Shown here in pieces: positions 26,270-35,498 of a stretch of DNA of 64,000 nucleotides. Below the pieces are notes generated by a model. The model saw only the letters and a list, made by a program, of their open reading frames with translations, ran no database searches and had not been told where the DNA came from. Both the position numbers and the translations under genes were made by a program. Every line of letters starts with the position of its first letter. The stretch's first letter is position 1. Source of the DNA: Oscillospiraceae bacterium (GTDB lineage: Bacteria > Bacillota > Clostridia > UMGS1810); contig SVJK01000004.1 of assembly GCA_015069015.1 (NCBI GenBank), positions 1 through 64,000 on the forward strand. Reading direction: 5' to 3'.

Positions 26270-26343
26270 TCAGTAATCCGATATGACAATACGGAAACAC
26301 AAATACCATCCCGTGATATAAAAAGAAACAGGAGGAACATAAA

Positions 26344-27576
26344 ATGAAAAATTTCAGAGATTTTGAAACCTATCTTAAACACTTTCCCACAGAGGACGGA
26401 TATTTTGGTGAACATGGTGGAGCATATCTCCCCGAATCCCTTATACCTGCTTTCAAAGAGGCTGACGATGCCTATGAGGCAATTTGTCACAGTGCACAGT
26501 TCATAAATGAACTCAGAAGAATCAGAAAAGAATTTCAGGGACGCCCCACCCCTGTGTATCATTGCGAAAGACTTTCCAAACTTTTCGGAAACTGTCAGAT
26601 ATACCTGAAAAGAGAAGACCTGAATCACACAGGTGCTCACAAGCTTAATCACTGTATGGGTGAAGGGCTTTTAGCAAAATATATGGGCAAGAAAAAACTC
26701 ATTGCCGAAACAGGTGCAGGTCAGCATGGTGTTGCTATTGCTACAGCTGCTGCATATTTTGGTATGGAATGTGATGTGTATATGGGAGAGGTTGACATTG
26801 CAAAACAGCACCCCAATGTTATCAGAATGAAAATGCTTGGCGCAAATGTTATTCCCGTAACCCACGGTCTCAAAACGTTAAAGGAAGCTGTTGATGCGGC
26901 GTTTGAGGCATATCTCAATGAATATGATAATGCCATATATTGCATAGGCTCGTGCCTCGGACCTCACCCCTTCCCGAAAATGGTGAGAGATTTCCAGTCG
27001 GTTATCGGAATTGAAGCAAGAGAACAGTTCCTTGAAATGACAGGCATTATGCCCGATGCGGTAACTGCTTGTGTCGGCGGAGGATCAAACTCTCTTGGTA
27101 TGTTTATTCCCTTCCTTGCAGATCCTGTTGAAATATATGGCGTTGAGCCCCTCGGAAAAGGCTCAAATGTTGGGGATCACGCAGCTACAATGAAGTTTGG
27201 TACAAAAGGCAGACTCCACGGCTTTGATAGTTACGTTTTGCAGGATGAAAACGGTGAACCGCTTCCTGTATATTCAATTGCAAGCGGTCTTGACTATCCC
27301 GGTGTCGGACCGGAACACGCATATTTAAGAGATGTGGGCAGAGTTAAATATGATGCGGTAACAGATGAAGAAGCAATGGAGGCATTTTTCCTCCTCTCAA
27401 GATATGAAGGAATCATTCCTGCCATCGAAAGTGCTCACGCTGTTGCATTTGCCATCAAATATGCAAAAGAACATAAATCAGGCTCAATTCTTGCTTGCCT
27501 TTCGGGAAGAGGAGACAAGGATATTGACTATGTTTATGAAAACTACGGTTGCGGTGAAAAGTTTAAACTTGACTGA
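26344..27576 (+). CDS. trpB: Tryptophan synthase beta chain, stand-alone and divergent
   Basis: This 410-residue PLP enzyme condenses serine and indole to tryptophan. The PLP lysine is Lys100 in [13 protein letters not shown], the catalytic Glu is Glu122 in [11 protein letters not shown], and the phosphate-binding loop is [21 protein letters not shown] is also present. It departs from usual TrpB at several otherwise fixed places: LNHCMGE where INNTIGQ is normal, [10 protein letters not shown] where AGPHPYP is normal, and GVEPLG where VEAxG is usual. No trpA or other trp gene is nearby. It may use free indole or have an unusual partner (inference). A tryptophan T-box controls it. Confidence 0.92.
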   Translation: MKNFRDFETYLKHFPTEDGYFGEHGGAYLPESLIPAFKEADDAYEAICHSAQFINELRRIRKEFQGRPTPVYHCERLSKLFGNCQIYLKREDLNHTGAHKLNHCMGEGLLAKYMGKKKLIAETGAGQHGVAIATAAAYFGMECDVYMGEVDIAKQHPNVIRMKMLGANVIPVTHGLKTLKEAVDAAFEAYLNEYDNAIYCIGSCLGPHPFPKMVRDFQSVIGIEAREQFLEMTGIMPDAVTACVGGGSNSLGMFIPFLADPVEIYGVEPLGKGSNVGDHAATMKFGTKGRLHGFDSYVLQDENGEPLPVYSIASGLDYPGVGPEHAYLRDVGRVKYDAVTDEEAMEAFFLLSRYEGIIPAIESAHAVAFAIKYAKEHKSGSILACLSGRGDKDIDYVYENYGCGEKFKLD

Positions 27577-27660
27577 TTTACGCATGGAATATGGCGTTTT
27601 GTGGGTTGAAACGAAAGAATTTCACAAAAGATAAACACTTCGGACAGGAATAAATTTACG

Positions 27661-27689
27661 TTGACGGAAGTTCCCGAATGTGATAAAAT
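27661..27689 (+). promoter_or_regulatory. Putative promoter of the 428-aa SLH protein gene
   Basis: TTGACG, a 17-bp spacer and TAAAAT, with the same TGTGA before the -10 as the promoter at 17086-17114. Confidence 0.65.
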
Positions 27690-27753
27690 TTTTATAGCAA
27701 TCCGATAGTTCTGTGAAGGCTTGATGCATTGCAAGAAAAAAGAGGTGAATTTT

Positions 27754-29040
27754 ATGAAAAAAATATTATGTGTGACACTTTCTGTGATGATTTGTCTTTG
27801 CGCAACAGTATCTTTCGCATTTGATGACGTGAAAGAAGGACACTGGGCAAAGGAATATATTGATGCTCTTGCAAAAACAGGAGTTATAGAAGGTTATGAG
27901 GATTTAACTTTCAGACCTGAAAATAATGTTACAAGAGCAGAGTTTGCAAAAATTCTTTCTCTTTGCTTTAAACTTGATTCAAAAGAGGTTGAGTTTGAAG
28001 ATGTTAACAATCACTGGGCAAAAGAATATATTGAAAAATGCAAGGGCATAATTCCTTCTGATGAAAAGATGTTTTCCCCGGATACAAATGCCAAAAGATG
28101 GGAAATTGCATCTGCACTTTCAGATGTTCTTGGTCTCAGACCTTTTGAAAAAACTTTGGACAAGATGTATTCTGACTTTGAGACAGTACCTGAAGAATAT
28201 CGCCCGAAGGTGGCATCTGCATCTGAAACAGGCATAATCGAAGGCTATGAAAACGGAGAAATCAGAGGAGATCTTCCTGTTACAAGAGCAGAAATCTGCG
28301 CTCTTGTAACAAGAGCACTTGACCATAAGGAAAAAGATGACGGGCAAGGTAAGGAAGATGTTGACTCTCCCCCGGTTTCCGACAAAGAAGAAGCAGACAA
28401 GGAGAATCAGGAAAGCGATAAGGACGGAAACATTGCAGGCCTTGAACACATATACACCCTTGTTCCTGCAAAAAATTTGCTTCTTGTAACATCATCAAGA
28501 GAAACAAGAGATGAAAAAACAGGAGACAGGGCAGTTCGTCTCACATATGTTCTTTCAGGTGATGATGAAGAGTTCTCGTCTGTTCTTTTGGAAAGTTCGG
28601 AAATCGATGTTCTTGGCGCAAGGGATTCTCTTTTTGACATAGAAAAGGGAGATATTTTGATGATTGACAGCGGATTTCTGAGACACATTGACAGGATTTT
28701 TGTTCTTTCAAGTCTTGGTGAGGATATAAATCAGGGCAAAAATGTTTACATTCCAAACGGTTCAAAAATTGGTGAAAAAGGCTCTGACAGAAAATATGAA
28801 CTCATTGCAGGAAAAATAGACTCAAAAAAATCAAGGGATAAAGCAGTTGTTGTAACTCTTGATAACGGAGAAATTGTGAGCATTCCGAGAAGTGTGGATA
28901 TTAATATATACCATCCTATGCTAAAATTACCCTGGGAAAGTGCATCACCAACTGCGATTTCAACAGAGGAATCAGTTCTTTTTGCAAGGTATACAGATGG
29001 TGTTGTGACAGATGCTGTAGTTGCAATATATGAAAGATAA
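27754..29040 (+). CDS. SLH-domain surface protein (428 aa)
   Basis: A signal peptide (about 1-22) is followed by three N-terminal SLH modules: FDDVKEGHWAKEYIDALAKT with NVTRAEF, FEDVNNHWAKEYIEKCKG with AKRWEIA, and a third with PVTRAEICALVTRAL. A charged Asp/Glu/Lys-rich linker (about 195-235) and a C-terminal beta-rich region of unknown function (about 240-428) come next. It is attached to the envelope by the SLH modules. The ATG at 27754 follows AGAGGTG; an earlier in-frame start lacks a ribosome site. It is flanked by its own promoter and terminator, so it is a single-gene unit. Confidence 0.87.
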   Translation: MKKILCVTLSVMICLCATVSFAFDDVKEGHWAKEYIDALAKTGVIEGYEDLTFRPENNVTRAEFAKILSLCFKLDSKEVEFEDVNNHWAKEYIEKCKGIIPSDEKMFSPDTNAKRWEIASALSDVLGLRPFEKTLDKMYSDFETVPEEYRPKVASASETGIIEGYENGEIRGDLPVTRAEICALVTRALDHKEKDDGQGKEDVDSPPVSDKEEADKENQESDKDGNIAGLEHIYTLVPAKNLLLVTSSRETRDEKTGDRAVRLTYVLSGDDEEFSSVLLESSEIDVLGARDSLFDIEKGDILMIDSGFLRHIDRIFVLSSLGEDINQGKNVYIPNGSKIGEKGSDRKYELIAGKIDSKKSRDKAVVVTLDNGEIVSIPRSVDINIYHPMLKLPWESASPTAISTEESVLFARYTDGVVTDAVVAIYER

Positions 29041-29050
29041 ATGAATAAAT

Positions 29051-29088
29051 AAAACAACCCGAATTTTTAAATTCGGGTTGTTTTATTT
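29051..29088 (+). terminator. Rho-independent terminator after the SLH gene
   Basis: AAACAACCCGAATTT and AAATTCGGGTTGTTT form a 15-bp stem followed by TTTTATTTAT. A-rich sequence on the other side lets it work on the minus strand too. Confidence 0.88.
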
Positions 29089-29111
29089 ATGGGAAACTAC
29101 ATGATTTTAAG

Positions 29112-29140
29112 TTGGCGTAATGTATATAACATTACGCCAA
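29112..29140. terminator. Second hairpin between convergent genes
   Basis: TTGGCGTAATGT and ACATTACGCCAA form a 12-bp perfect stem with a 5-nt loop. It lies 50 bp beyond the end of the converging ABC permease gene and may end that operon, although there is no strong T run. Confidence 0.5.
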
Positions 29141-29189
29141 AGATACATAGTGCATATTCTGCTTGAATTTTGTTTGTTTTTAATATGTC

Positions 29190-30332
29190 TTATGCTTTTC
29201 TGCGGCAGACAATATGTGAAGAAATTCTTATGAGGATGTACCACGCCACGCAGAAAAACACCATATAAAGCAAATATATGGGATGATATATACTCATCAG
29301 ATAATAGTAATTTGGTAAAATGTATTTTAACCATACAAAGAAGTCAACGTTGAAAAATATGGGACACATTATGAGCGTAATTATCACAACAGGTACTATC
29401 AGTGCCCCGAAGAGGGAAACATTTCGGATAACTGTGCAAAGAAATGCACAAAACAGTCCGGAACAAATACAGAAAAGAAGCATAGCGGAAATTTCTATCA
29501 ATACGTCTGTAAATAAGTCGGAAAATGCAAGGGAGCAAAGGGCTGCGATTCCCGAAAGGATAATTGCACCAAAACAGGAAATGAACGAGGGGACATAGTG
29601 TTTATCTTCTCTGATGTGTGAATAAAGCCCTTTTCTTTTTTCACCGACAAAATATAATCCTGCACTGAGGCCGCAAAGAAGAACAAGGATTGACAAAAAT
29701 CCCCGTATGGGAGAAAGAAGATAGTTTGCGCCAAGAACATTAAGAGCTTCGTCACTGTCCTCATTTTTTATCTGTATAACTGCACCTTCATGTGCGGTAT
29801 TGTCATAGGTTTCTTTTATTCTTTCTTCGCTTATGTTTCCGTTTTCTGCAATTTCCGTGAGGACATAGTCCTTGTACATTTCATAGGTCAAATACGAAAA
29901 AGTTTTTCCGTAAAGCTTGCCCCTTGCAAGTTCAAGAGCCACGCTGTTTTCCTTTTGATACACATCAATCAAAGATACTACCTTGTCCTCGCGGGCAATG
30001 GATTCAAGTCTTTTTGAAAAGTCATCCTTCACAATCCATGCCACATCGCATTTTCCTCTTTCAACAAGTTTTCGGGCTTCACTTTTTGTATCGGCAATGG
30101 TATATTTTATGACCGATTCTTCCGAAATCAGAGAATTGCAGGCTTGTATCGAAAGCTCGTCTTTGCCCGGATAGATTGCAACATTCACAAGACCGTTTTC
30201 GGATGAAAACGCACTATTCAATATCGGACCGGAAATAATGATGATTACAAGCAAAAGAGGGAAACTCAATCTGTATAAATGTTTTTTGGTGAGCATATAC
30301 AGCCAGATTAGTGATTTTTTAAATTTTTTCAT
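29190..30332 (-). CDS. ABC-2 type permease (exporter subunit 2)
   Basis: This 380-residue membrane protein has one N-terminal helix (about 20-40), a large extracytoplasmic domain (about 45-205) and five to six C-terminal helices (about 210-375). This is the layout of ABC-2 exporters of the YhgE/YhaP/NatB kind. Its ATG overlaps the stop of the preceding permease gene. The two permeases probably form a heterodimer with the ATPase at 31564. The exported substrate is unknown. Confidence 0.82.
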   Translation of the reverse strand: MKKFKKSLIWLYMLTKKHLYRLSFPLLLVIIIISGPILNSAFSSENGLVNVAIYPGKDELSIQACNSLISEESVIKYTIADTKSEARKLVERGKCDVAWIVKDDFSKRLESIAREDKVVSLIDVYQKENSVALELARGKLYGKTFSYLTYEMYKDYVLTEIAENGNISEERIKETYDNTAHEGAVIQIKNEDSDEALNVLGANYLLSPIRGFLSILVLLCGLSAGLYFVGEKRKGLYSHIREDKHYVPSFISCFGAIILSGIAALCSLAFSDLFTDVLIEISAMLLFCICSGLFCAFLCTVIRNVSLFGALIVPVVIITLIMCPIFFNVDFFVWLKYILPNYYYLMSIYHPIYLLYMVFFCVAWYILIRISSHIVCRRKA

Positions 30333-31561
30333 ATGCTGTCACTCTCCAATCTCTTTTTTCTTCCAAGACATGATGCAACAAAAAGAAAAGCACAGTATGA
30401 TAGGACAAGCAAAAACTCCTTTAGACCAAGAGATGAGGACATACATTTTCTGATATACGAAAAACCGGCGCCCAAAGGCAGAGAATCTGCAATAGAAATT
30501 ATAGTGTCCGGGAAGAAACTGTTGGGATAGAAGCAGCCGGAAATATATCCTCCCGCCAAAATCATAATAATTTCAAAAAGAACTGCACCAACCATACTGT
30601 CGGTGATTTCAAAAATGAAGAAGTGTAAAAGACACATCATAAGTACAACCGGAACAATTTTAATCGTGAAGCTTATAAATTCCAAAATACCTGCACCCTC
30701 AAGTTCGCTTATGCCAAAACCGCTGTCCCCAATGAATATGCCAAGGGATATTGCACCCACAAAAATAATCGACATACAGGACAGAAAAAAAGGCTTAAAT
30801 TCGCATCTTATCTGGGTTGGTATTCCTATACCCCTGCTTTTTAAAAGCTTTTGGGAATCTCTGCTTTTATTTCCAAGTATTGCACAGCAGGCAAGCCCCC
30901 AAAGAGAAAGGAAGAAAACTACAAGCGCACCAACATAATACCCGCCAAGAGAAAGGTTGTCTTTGAATCCGACTATGGATGTGTCATACATATCATCCCT
31001 TGCAAGAAACATTTTGATGATATCTTCGTTCATCGCTCGTGCACGGGACCCAAGACCTTTTTTTATTCCCTCTTCTTTTGCTATTGTTCTCATACTGTAC
31101 ACAGCTCTTTGAACTTCCACAACAAGCTCGGAAATGGTGGTGGTAAGCTCGCCTGTCAACGCTGTACCGATATTTATGGTGTTTTTGCTGATAACATAGT
31201 CGGCGGGGTTATTTTCGCCTCTTTGTATTGAGTTGGTAAATCCGGGCGGGAAGAGAATATATCCGTGGATTTCTCTTTTTTTGAGTGCTTCTTTAGCTTC
31301 AGGAAGTGACATTGTGGCAAAATCAATGGAGAATCTTGAGGAATCAAAATTTTGGATTGCGTAAATTCCAAGCTGCAGATAATCGTCATCAACATCTCCT
31401 GTCGCTGCGACTTTAAGCTTTTTTGTTTTATCTTCTCCACTGCCTAAGGCAAGAGATGCGGCAAGTAGTGCAACTGCCAAAGTGAGTACGATAACTGTCA
31501 GTATCACAGGAAAACGGATGAAAAAACGCTTGGATTGGAGTTTGGAATATCTTTTTTTCAT
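30329..31561 (-). CDS. ABC-2 type permease (exporter subunit 1)
   Basis: This 410-residue membrane protein has the same layout as the next gene: one N-terminal helix (about 17-40), an extracytoplasmic domain (about 45-205), then helices in about 210-400. A KKR-rich end sits at each terminus. The ATG at 31561 has AAGGAG 9 nt upstream; a GTG six bases earlier would overlap the ATPase stop. It is the middle gene of a three-gene exporter operon. Confidence 0.82.
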   Translation of the reverse strand: MKKRYSKLQSKRFFIRFPVILTVIVLTLAVALLAASLALGSGEDKTKKLKVAATGDVDDDYLQLGIYAIQNFDSSRFSIDFATMSLPEAKEALKKREIHGYILFPPGFTNSIQRGENNPADYVISKNTINIGTALTGELTTTISELVVEVQRAVYSMRTIAKEEGIKKGLGSRARAMNEDIIKMFLARDDMYDTSIVGFKDNLSLGGYYVGALVVFFLSLWGLACCAILGNKSRDSQKLLKSRGIGIPTQIRCEFKPFFLSCMSIIFVGAISLGIFIGDSGFGISELEGAGILEFISFTIKIVPVVLMMCLLHFFIFEITDSMVGAVLFEIIMILAGGYISGCFYPNSFFPDTIISIADSLPLGAGFSYIRKCMSSSLGLKEFLLVLSYCAFLFVASCLGRKKRLESDSI

Positions 31562-31563
31562 AA

Positions 31564-32226
31564 TCACAAACTCCTTGCAAGTTTTTGTATATCGCCGTCA
31601 TATTCAAATGGGGAGAGAACTCCGTCTTTGAGTATGTAGATGTTATCGCAAAGGGGAAGTTCCCCCGCATCGTGGGTTGCGAGAATTACAATTCCGCCGC
31701 TTGCTTTAAATTGGCTGATATATTCATTGATTTTTTCTTTGCAAACAATATCAAGGGCGGCGCTTGGTTCATCCATAAGAAGAATTTGGGGATTGTTTGC
31801 CACACTGCATCCTATGGAGAGTCTTTTTTTCATACCACCTGACATTTTGCATACCCTTGTTTTAAGAAAATCCCCCACGCCGAGCATTTTTAAAACACCG
31901 TTTTCAAGGGATTTTTCCATTTGATCCTTTTCATACCACAAAGAAAGGTTGTCCCTGGCAGAAAGTTCTTCAATAAGGGGAGTTCCCTGAGGGACATATC
32001 CTACAATAGCATTTCTTTTCTTCTCGTTTTCAAAAAGGTTTTCGCCTGACACAAGAAATTTTCCACAGTCGCATTTTAAAACTCCTGCAAGTATTGACAA
32101 AAACGTTGACTTGCCACTTCCGTTTCCGCCTATTATACCAATGCAACTTCCCCAAGAGGCAGAAAGTTCAATGCCCTTGAGGACTTGCTTTTTCCCGTAA
32201 TTCTTTTTAAGTGCTGTTACTTCCAT
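31564..32226 (-). CDS. ABC transporter ATP-binding protein
   Basis: This 220-residue ATPase has Walker A GGNGSGKST (about 33-41), Q-loop GYVPQGT, signature MSGGMKKR, Walker B ILLMDEPSAALD and the switch histidine in LATHD. It is the first gene of the operon with two ABC-2 permeases and would power their export. The ATG follows TAGGAGATATTTTT. The signature has MSGGMKKR instead of LSGGQ, as is usual in drug and antibiotic-type exporters. Confidence 0.92.
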   Translation of the reverse strand: MEVTALKKNYGKKQVLKGIELSASWGSCIGIIGGNGSGKSTFLSILAGVLKCDCGKFLVSGENLFENEKKRNAIVGYVPQGTPLIEELSARDNLSLWYEKDQMEKSLENGVLKMLGVGDFLKTRVCKMSGGMKKRLSIGCSVANNPQILLMDEPSAALDIVCKEKINEYISQFKASGGIVILATHDAGELPLCDNIYILKDGVLSPFEYDGDIQKLARSL

Positions 32227-32265
32227 AAAAATATCTCCTAATATTTTAACGATACCGATTACAGA

Positions 32266-32299
32266 AAAAGGGTTTCTTCATACTTGAGGAAACCCTTTT
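32266..32299 (-). terminator. Terminator of the zinc-ribbon protein gene
   Basis: AAAAGGGTTTCCTCA/TGAAGAAACCC forms a 12-15 bp stem. On the minus strand it ends in TTTT. It lies between the zinc-ribbon gene and the ABC operon. Confidence 0.75.
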
Positions 32300-32382
32300 A
32301 AATTATATTTGCAATAATACAAGAATGACTGTTTATAATCTCTTCTTAAATTTCAAGCGATTCTTCGAAAGTTTTGAAATCA

Positions 32383-34377
32383 TCAATATTCATCATAGCT
32401 GTAATAATCGTCATAATCGTCATAATCATCATAATCATCATAATCATCATAATCGTCGTAGTCGTCATAGTCGTCATAGTCGTCATAGTCATAGAGGTCG
32501 TCATCTGTATACTTTCGTTGTGTCGAATTTTCCACAGATTTCTCCATCATTTTTGTAAGAGATGAAGGAGCCCCTGCATCTTCAAGATTATCAATGATTT
32601 CATCAAGGTCAAAGTCTGATGGGTCTACATCGTCTGCATCCACATAATCTTTTGGCTTTTTGATTTTTGATTTGTCGGTATATTCACCTGACATATTGAT
32701 TGCAACAAAAAGTTCATCATCATACAATAAGGATATTTTTCCTGTTGATGTTTTGGTGTTGGAATTTGTTTCTACAACGAGTTCTGCCCTTGTTAAAAAG
32801 TCAATAACTTCGCGGTCAGCACCCGACATTTTTGCAAATTTTTCGATGTCCTTACTAAGTGAAAGGGTGAATTTTCCGCTTACAACACCTTTGTCGAGGT
32901 TCTTTATGTTGGCATTTTCCGCTTTCATTTCAAGAATATCCATGCCGCCAAAGCTTATTTTGTAATCAGCATTTATGGTGTCGCCTTTTTTGGTTCCTGA
33001 ACCCTCTATAATGAGTTTCTGTCCCTGAGCATCTATGCTGATTTCTGAACCTATTTTGTTTCCGTTTTCCACGGAAGCCACTTTAATTTCAGCATTTGCA
33101 TCGGGAATATCCATTCCGAAACCGATGATTTCGCCTTTGTTGTTTATCCATACAAGAACGTCAAATGAGAAGTCGCCGAGGTCGTCGGGATCCACATTGT
33201 TCATTTCCTTAAGTGCCTGTTCAATTCCTGAGTCATAAAGTTCTATTATAGTTTTGTAATCCATAGGAATCTGACCGGAGAAGGAGTTGCAGACATTTTT
33301 GATGATGCCCTTTATATCGGAGTCATTTTTGGCTTCTTTGAGAACGGCTTTTGCAATTTTAATCAGAGTTTTTGCATTTATTTCGGCAGTCACAAGTGTG
33401 CATTTCTGAGATACTCCACCTGCTTTGAGGGTTGCACTCTTATCTTTTGCTTTGTCAATGCTTTCAGCTACGGCCACAGCATATCTTTCAATTATTCTTT
33501 CAATCACTTTTGTGTCGGGAATAACCTTATCGATTGTTTCAATGGCTTCAAGCAATGAAGAATACATTGAAGTAAATTCGGCAAATTCATATCCCATGTC
33601 GAGTCTTACATATTCGTCTGTTACCTGAGGTATTGACAGAAAAAGTTCGCCGTTTTTCAGGTCTATGTATTCATTAAATGAGATAATATCTTTACCGTTT
33701 AAGGATGCATTTGCATTCATTCCGATGCTATCTTCCGTAACGGAAACATCTGCATCGATGCCTGCTTTGTCAATCCAGCTTATGGATGCTGCTTCAGCTC
33801 CTGCTTCCCTTTTAATAAGATCCTTTAACCCTTTTCCTATTTCGATTTCATAGTTTGCCGATGCATTCAAAGGAAGGGTTGGGGTATTTCTTAACAAATC
33901 GACAAATGTGCCGATACTATCCGAAAGGTTTTCTGCGCTGTTTTCAACAGCATATGCAAGATAGCCTTCGGTTGAACGGAATGTCTTGTTGACCCAGTTT
34001 GATATATAGGGACCTGCAAATGCATAAAGCCCCACTGTAACAACAAGAACAGCTGCAACTATTGATGCAAAAAGCTTAAGACCTTTTTTTCTTTTTTTCA
34101 CCGGAACAAAATTCGATTCCCCATTGTTAAAATGTATATACCCCTGTTGTTGTACAGGTTCGGTCTGCTGTGGTGCCACCTCTTCGGTAGCAGAAACACC
34201 GTTGCTCTTTTCCTGAATGATTTGTTCTTGGGGAGAGTCCTGAACAGTTACGTTATCTGCAGGTTTTTCAACCGGTGCAGAATCTTCAGCCGGCATACTT
34301 GTGTTAATGGGTGTGCCGCATTCGGGACAGAAAGCGCTGCCTTCTGTTAAGTTTTTTCCGCAATTTCCACAAAACAT
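32383..34377 (-). CDS. Zinc-ribbon membrane protein with a (YDD)n C-terminal tail
   Basis: This 664-residue protein starts with a zinc ribbon (Cys3, Cys6, Cys17, Cys20) and a Gln/Glu/Pro-rich linker. A basic stretch (KKRKKG) and one membrane helix (about 101-122) follow, then a large extracytoplasmic domain (about 130-590). The C-terminus is a repeat of Tyr-Asp-Asp, about ten units. The outer domain has alternating strand patterns and ends near a DADDVDPSDFDLDEI acidic stretch. Such zinc-ribbon membrane proteins are widespread in Firmicutes, mostly without known function. The repeat tail is encoded by a perfect 9-bp-type repeat and could vary in length. The start follows AAAGGAGAATTGCT. Confidence 0.8.
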   Translation of the reverse strand: MFCGNCGKNLTEGSAFCPECGTPINTSMPAEDSAPVEKPADNVTVQDSPQEQIIQEKSNGVSATEEVAPQQTEPVQQQGYIHFNNGESNFVPVKKRKKGLKLFASIVAAVLVVTVGLYAFAGPYISNWVNKTFRSTEGYLAYAVENSAENLSDSIGTFVDLLRNTPTLPLNASANYEIEIGKGLKDLIKREAGAEAASISWIDKAGIDADVSVTEDSIGMNANASLNGKDIISFNEYIDLKNGELFLSIPQVTDEYVRLDMGYEFAEFTSMYSSLLEAIETIDKVIPDTKVIERIIERYAVAVAESIDKAKDKSATLKAGGVSQKCTLVTAEINAKTLIKIAKAVLKEAKNDSDIKGIIKNVCNSFSGQIPMDYKTIIELYDSGIEQALKEMNNVDPDDLGDFSFDVLVWINNKGEIIGFGMDIPDANAEIKVASVENGNKIGSEISIDAQGQKLIIEGSGTKKGDTINADYKISFGGMDILEMKAENANIKNLDKGVVSGKFTLSLSKDIEKFAKMSGADREVIDFLTRAELVVETNSNTKTSTGKISLLYDDELFVAINMSGEYTDKSKIKKPKDYVDADDVDPSDFDLDEIIDNLEDAGAPSSLTKMMEKSVENSTQRKYTDDDLYDYDDYDDYDDYDDYDDYDDYDDYDDYDDYYSYDEY
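32403..32494. repeat. 9-bp microsatellite encoding the YDD tail
   Basis: About ten tandem copies of a 9-bp unit (TCATAGTCG and TCATAATCA/G variants on the plus strand). Unit gain or loss keeps the reading frame, so tail length may vary by slippage. Confidence 0.85.
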
Positions 34378-34508
34378 AGCAATTCTCCTTTGATTTTAAA
34401 TTCATTATAACAGCATATATTTAAAGCTATTTTATGAGTTAATTATACACATTTTTGTCATTGTTTGTCAAGAGTTAACCTGAACGGAGTTATCCGAATC
34501 TCCGACGG

Positions 34509-35435
34509 CTACCGTAATATGCAGGCAAAATATGCAACGTACAGCATGAGAAGAAGTATTCCTCCCCATTTTTTGAGTTCGCCTTTTCTGAAGGTAAGAA
34601 GTAAAAGAAGAACGCTTGTGCCAAGAGATACAAGAGAATCGAACATAAACTCCTTGTCATAGGGCACAGGTATTATTATTCCTGAAATACCCACAATAAA
34701 AAGGATATTGAAAATGTTACTTCCCACGATATTTCCGATTGCAATATCGGCATTACCTTTTCTTGCGGCTGTCACGGATGTGAAGAGTTCGGGGAGTGAT
34801 GTGCCCAGTGCCACAACGGTAAGACCGATAAATCTTTCCGAAAGACCGATTTTTTTTGCAATGAAACTTGCACTGTCAACTGTGAGTCGACTCCCTAAAA
34901 CTATTAGTACAAGACCCACAATTGTCAGAATCACAGATCTTGCCACAGTCATTTCCTTTATGTCCTCACCACTTTGGTTTGAACGTATTGCGCTTATAAT
35001 CATATATGCTAAAAATCCAAGGAAGCAAGCAGATATGATAATTGCATCAATGTGTGAAATTGTTCCGTCATAACCCAGAGCCAAAAGAAGAGCTGATGAG
35101 CCTATCATAATCGGAAGATTTACATATATAACAGATTTTGAAACGGTTAGTGTGCATATAACGGCAGACAGTCCGAGAATTACGAGAACATTTAATATGT
35201 TGCTTCCGAGGATGTTCCCAACAGTAATATCCGCACTTCCTTTGAAAGCGGCAGAAATGCTTACGGCTGCCTCAGGGGCACTTGTTCCCATTGCCACAAC
35301 GGTAAGCCCGATTATAAGCTGAGGAATTTTGAATTTTGCCGCAATTGAGGCTGCACCGTCAACAAAATAATCAGCACCACGAACAAGCATAACAAATCCT
35401 ATTACCAGAATGAGAAACTGAAAAACGAATTCCAT
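34509..35435 (-). CDS. Ca2+/Na+ exchanger, CaCA family (YrbG-like)
   Basis: This 308-residue protein has about ten membrane helices in two inverted halves. Each half has the signature repeats of the family: MGTSAPEAAVS with GNILGSNILN, and LGTSLPELFTS with GNIVGSNIFN. These alpha repeats bind the cation. It probably exchanges calcium for sodium or protons across the cell membrane. The ATG has CGGAGG upstream. Its promoter (35469-35498) lies at the 3' end of the upstream phosphoesterase gene. Confidence 0.92.
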   Translation of the reverse strand: MEFVFQFLILVIGFVMLVRGADYFVDGAASIAAKFKIPQLIIGLTVVAMGTSAPEAAVSISAAFKGSADITVGNILGSNILNVLVILGLSAVICTLTVSKSVIYVNLPIMIGSSALLLALGYDGTISHIDAIIISACFLGFLAYMIISAIRSNQSGEDIKEMTVARSVILTIVGLVLIVLGSRLTVDSASFIAKKIGLSERFIGLTVVALGTSLPELFTSVTAARKGNADIAIGNIVGSNIFNILFIVGISGIIIPVPYDKEFMFDSLVSLGTSVLLLLLTFRKGELKKWGGILLLMLYVAYFACILR

Positions 35436-35468
35436 AAAAACCTCCGATTACTTTTTTTATTGTATGTC

Positions 35469-35498
35469 ATTATATCATTCGGATATGACGAAAGTCAA
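35469..35498 (-). promoter_or_regulatory. Putative promoter of the exchanger gene
   Basis: On the minus strand TTGACT, 18 bp and TATAAT, overlapping the stop codon of the metallophosphoesterase gene. Confidence 0.6.

Noticed and set aside
32325-32565. Short plus-strand readings with HNR or IIV repeats
   Set aside because: These are other-frame translations of the microsatellite encoding the YDD tail.
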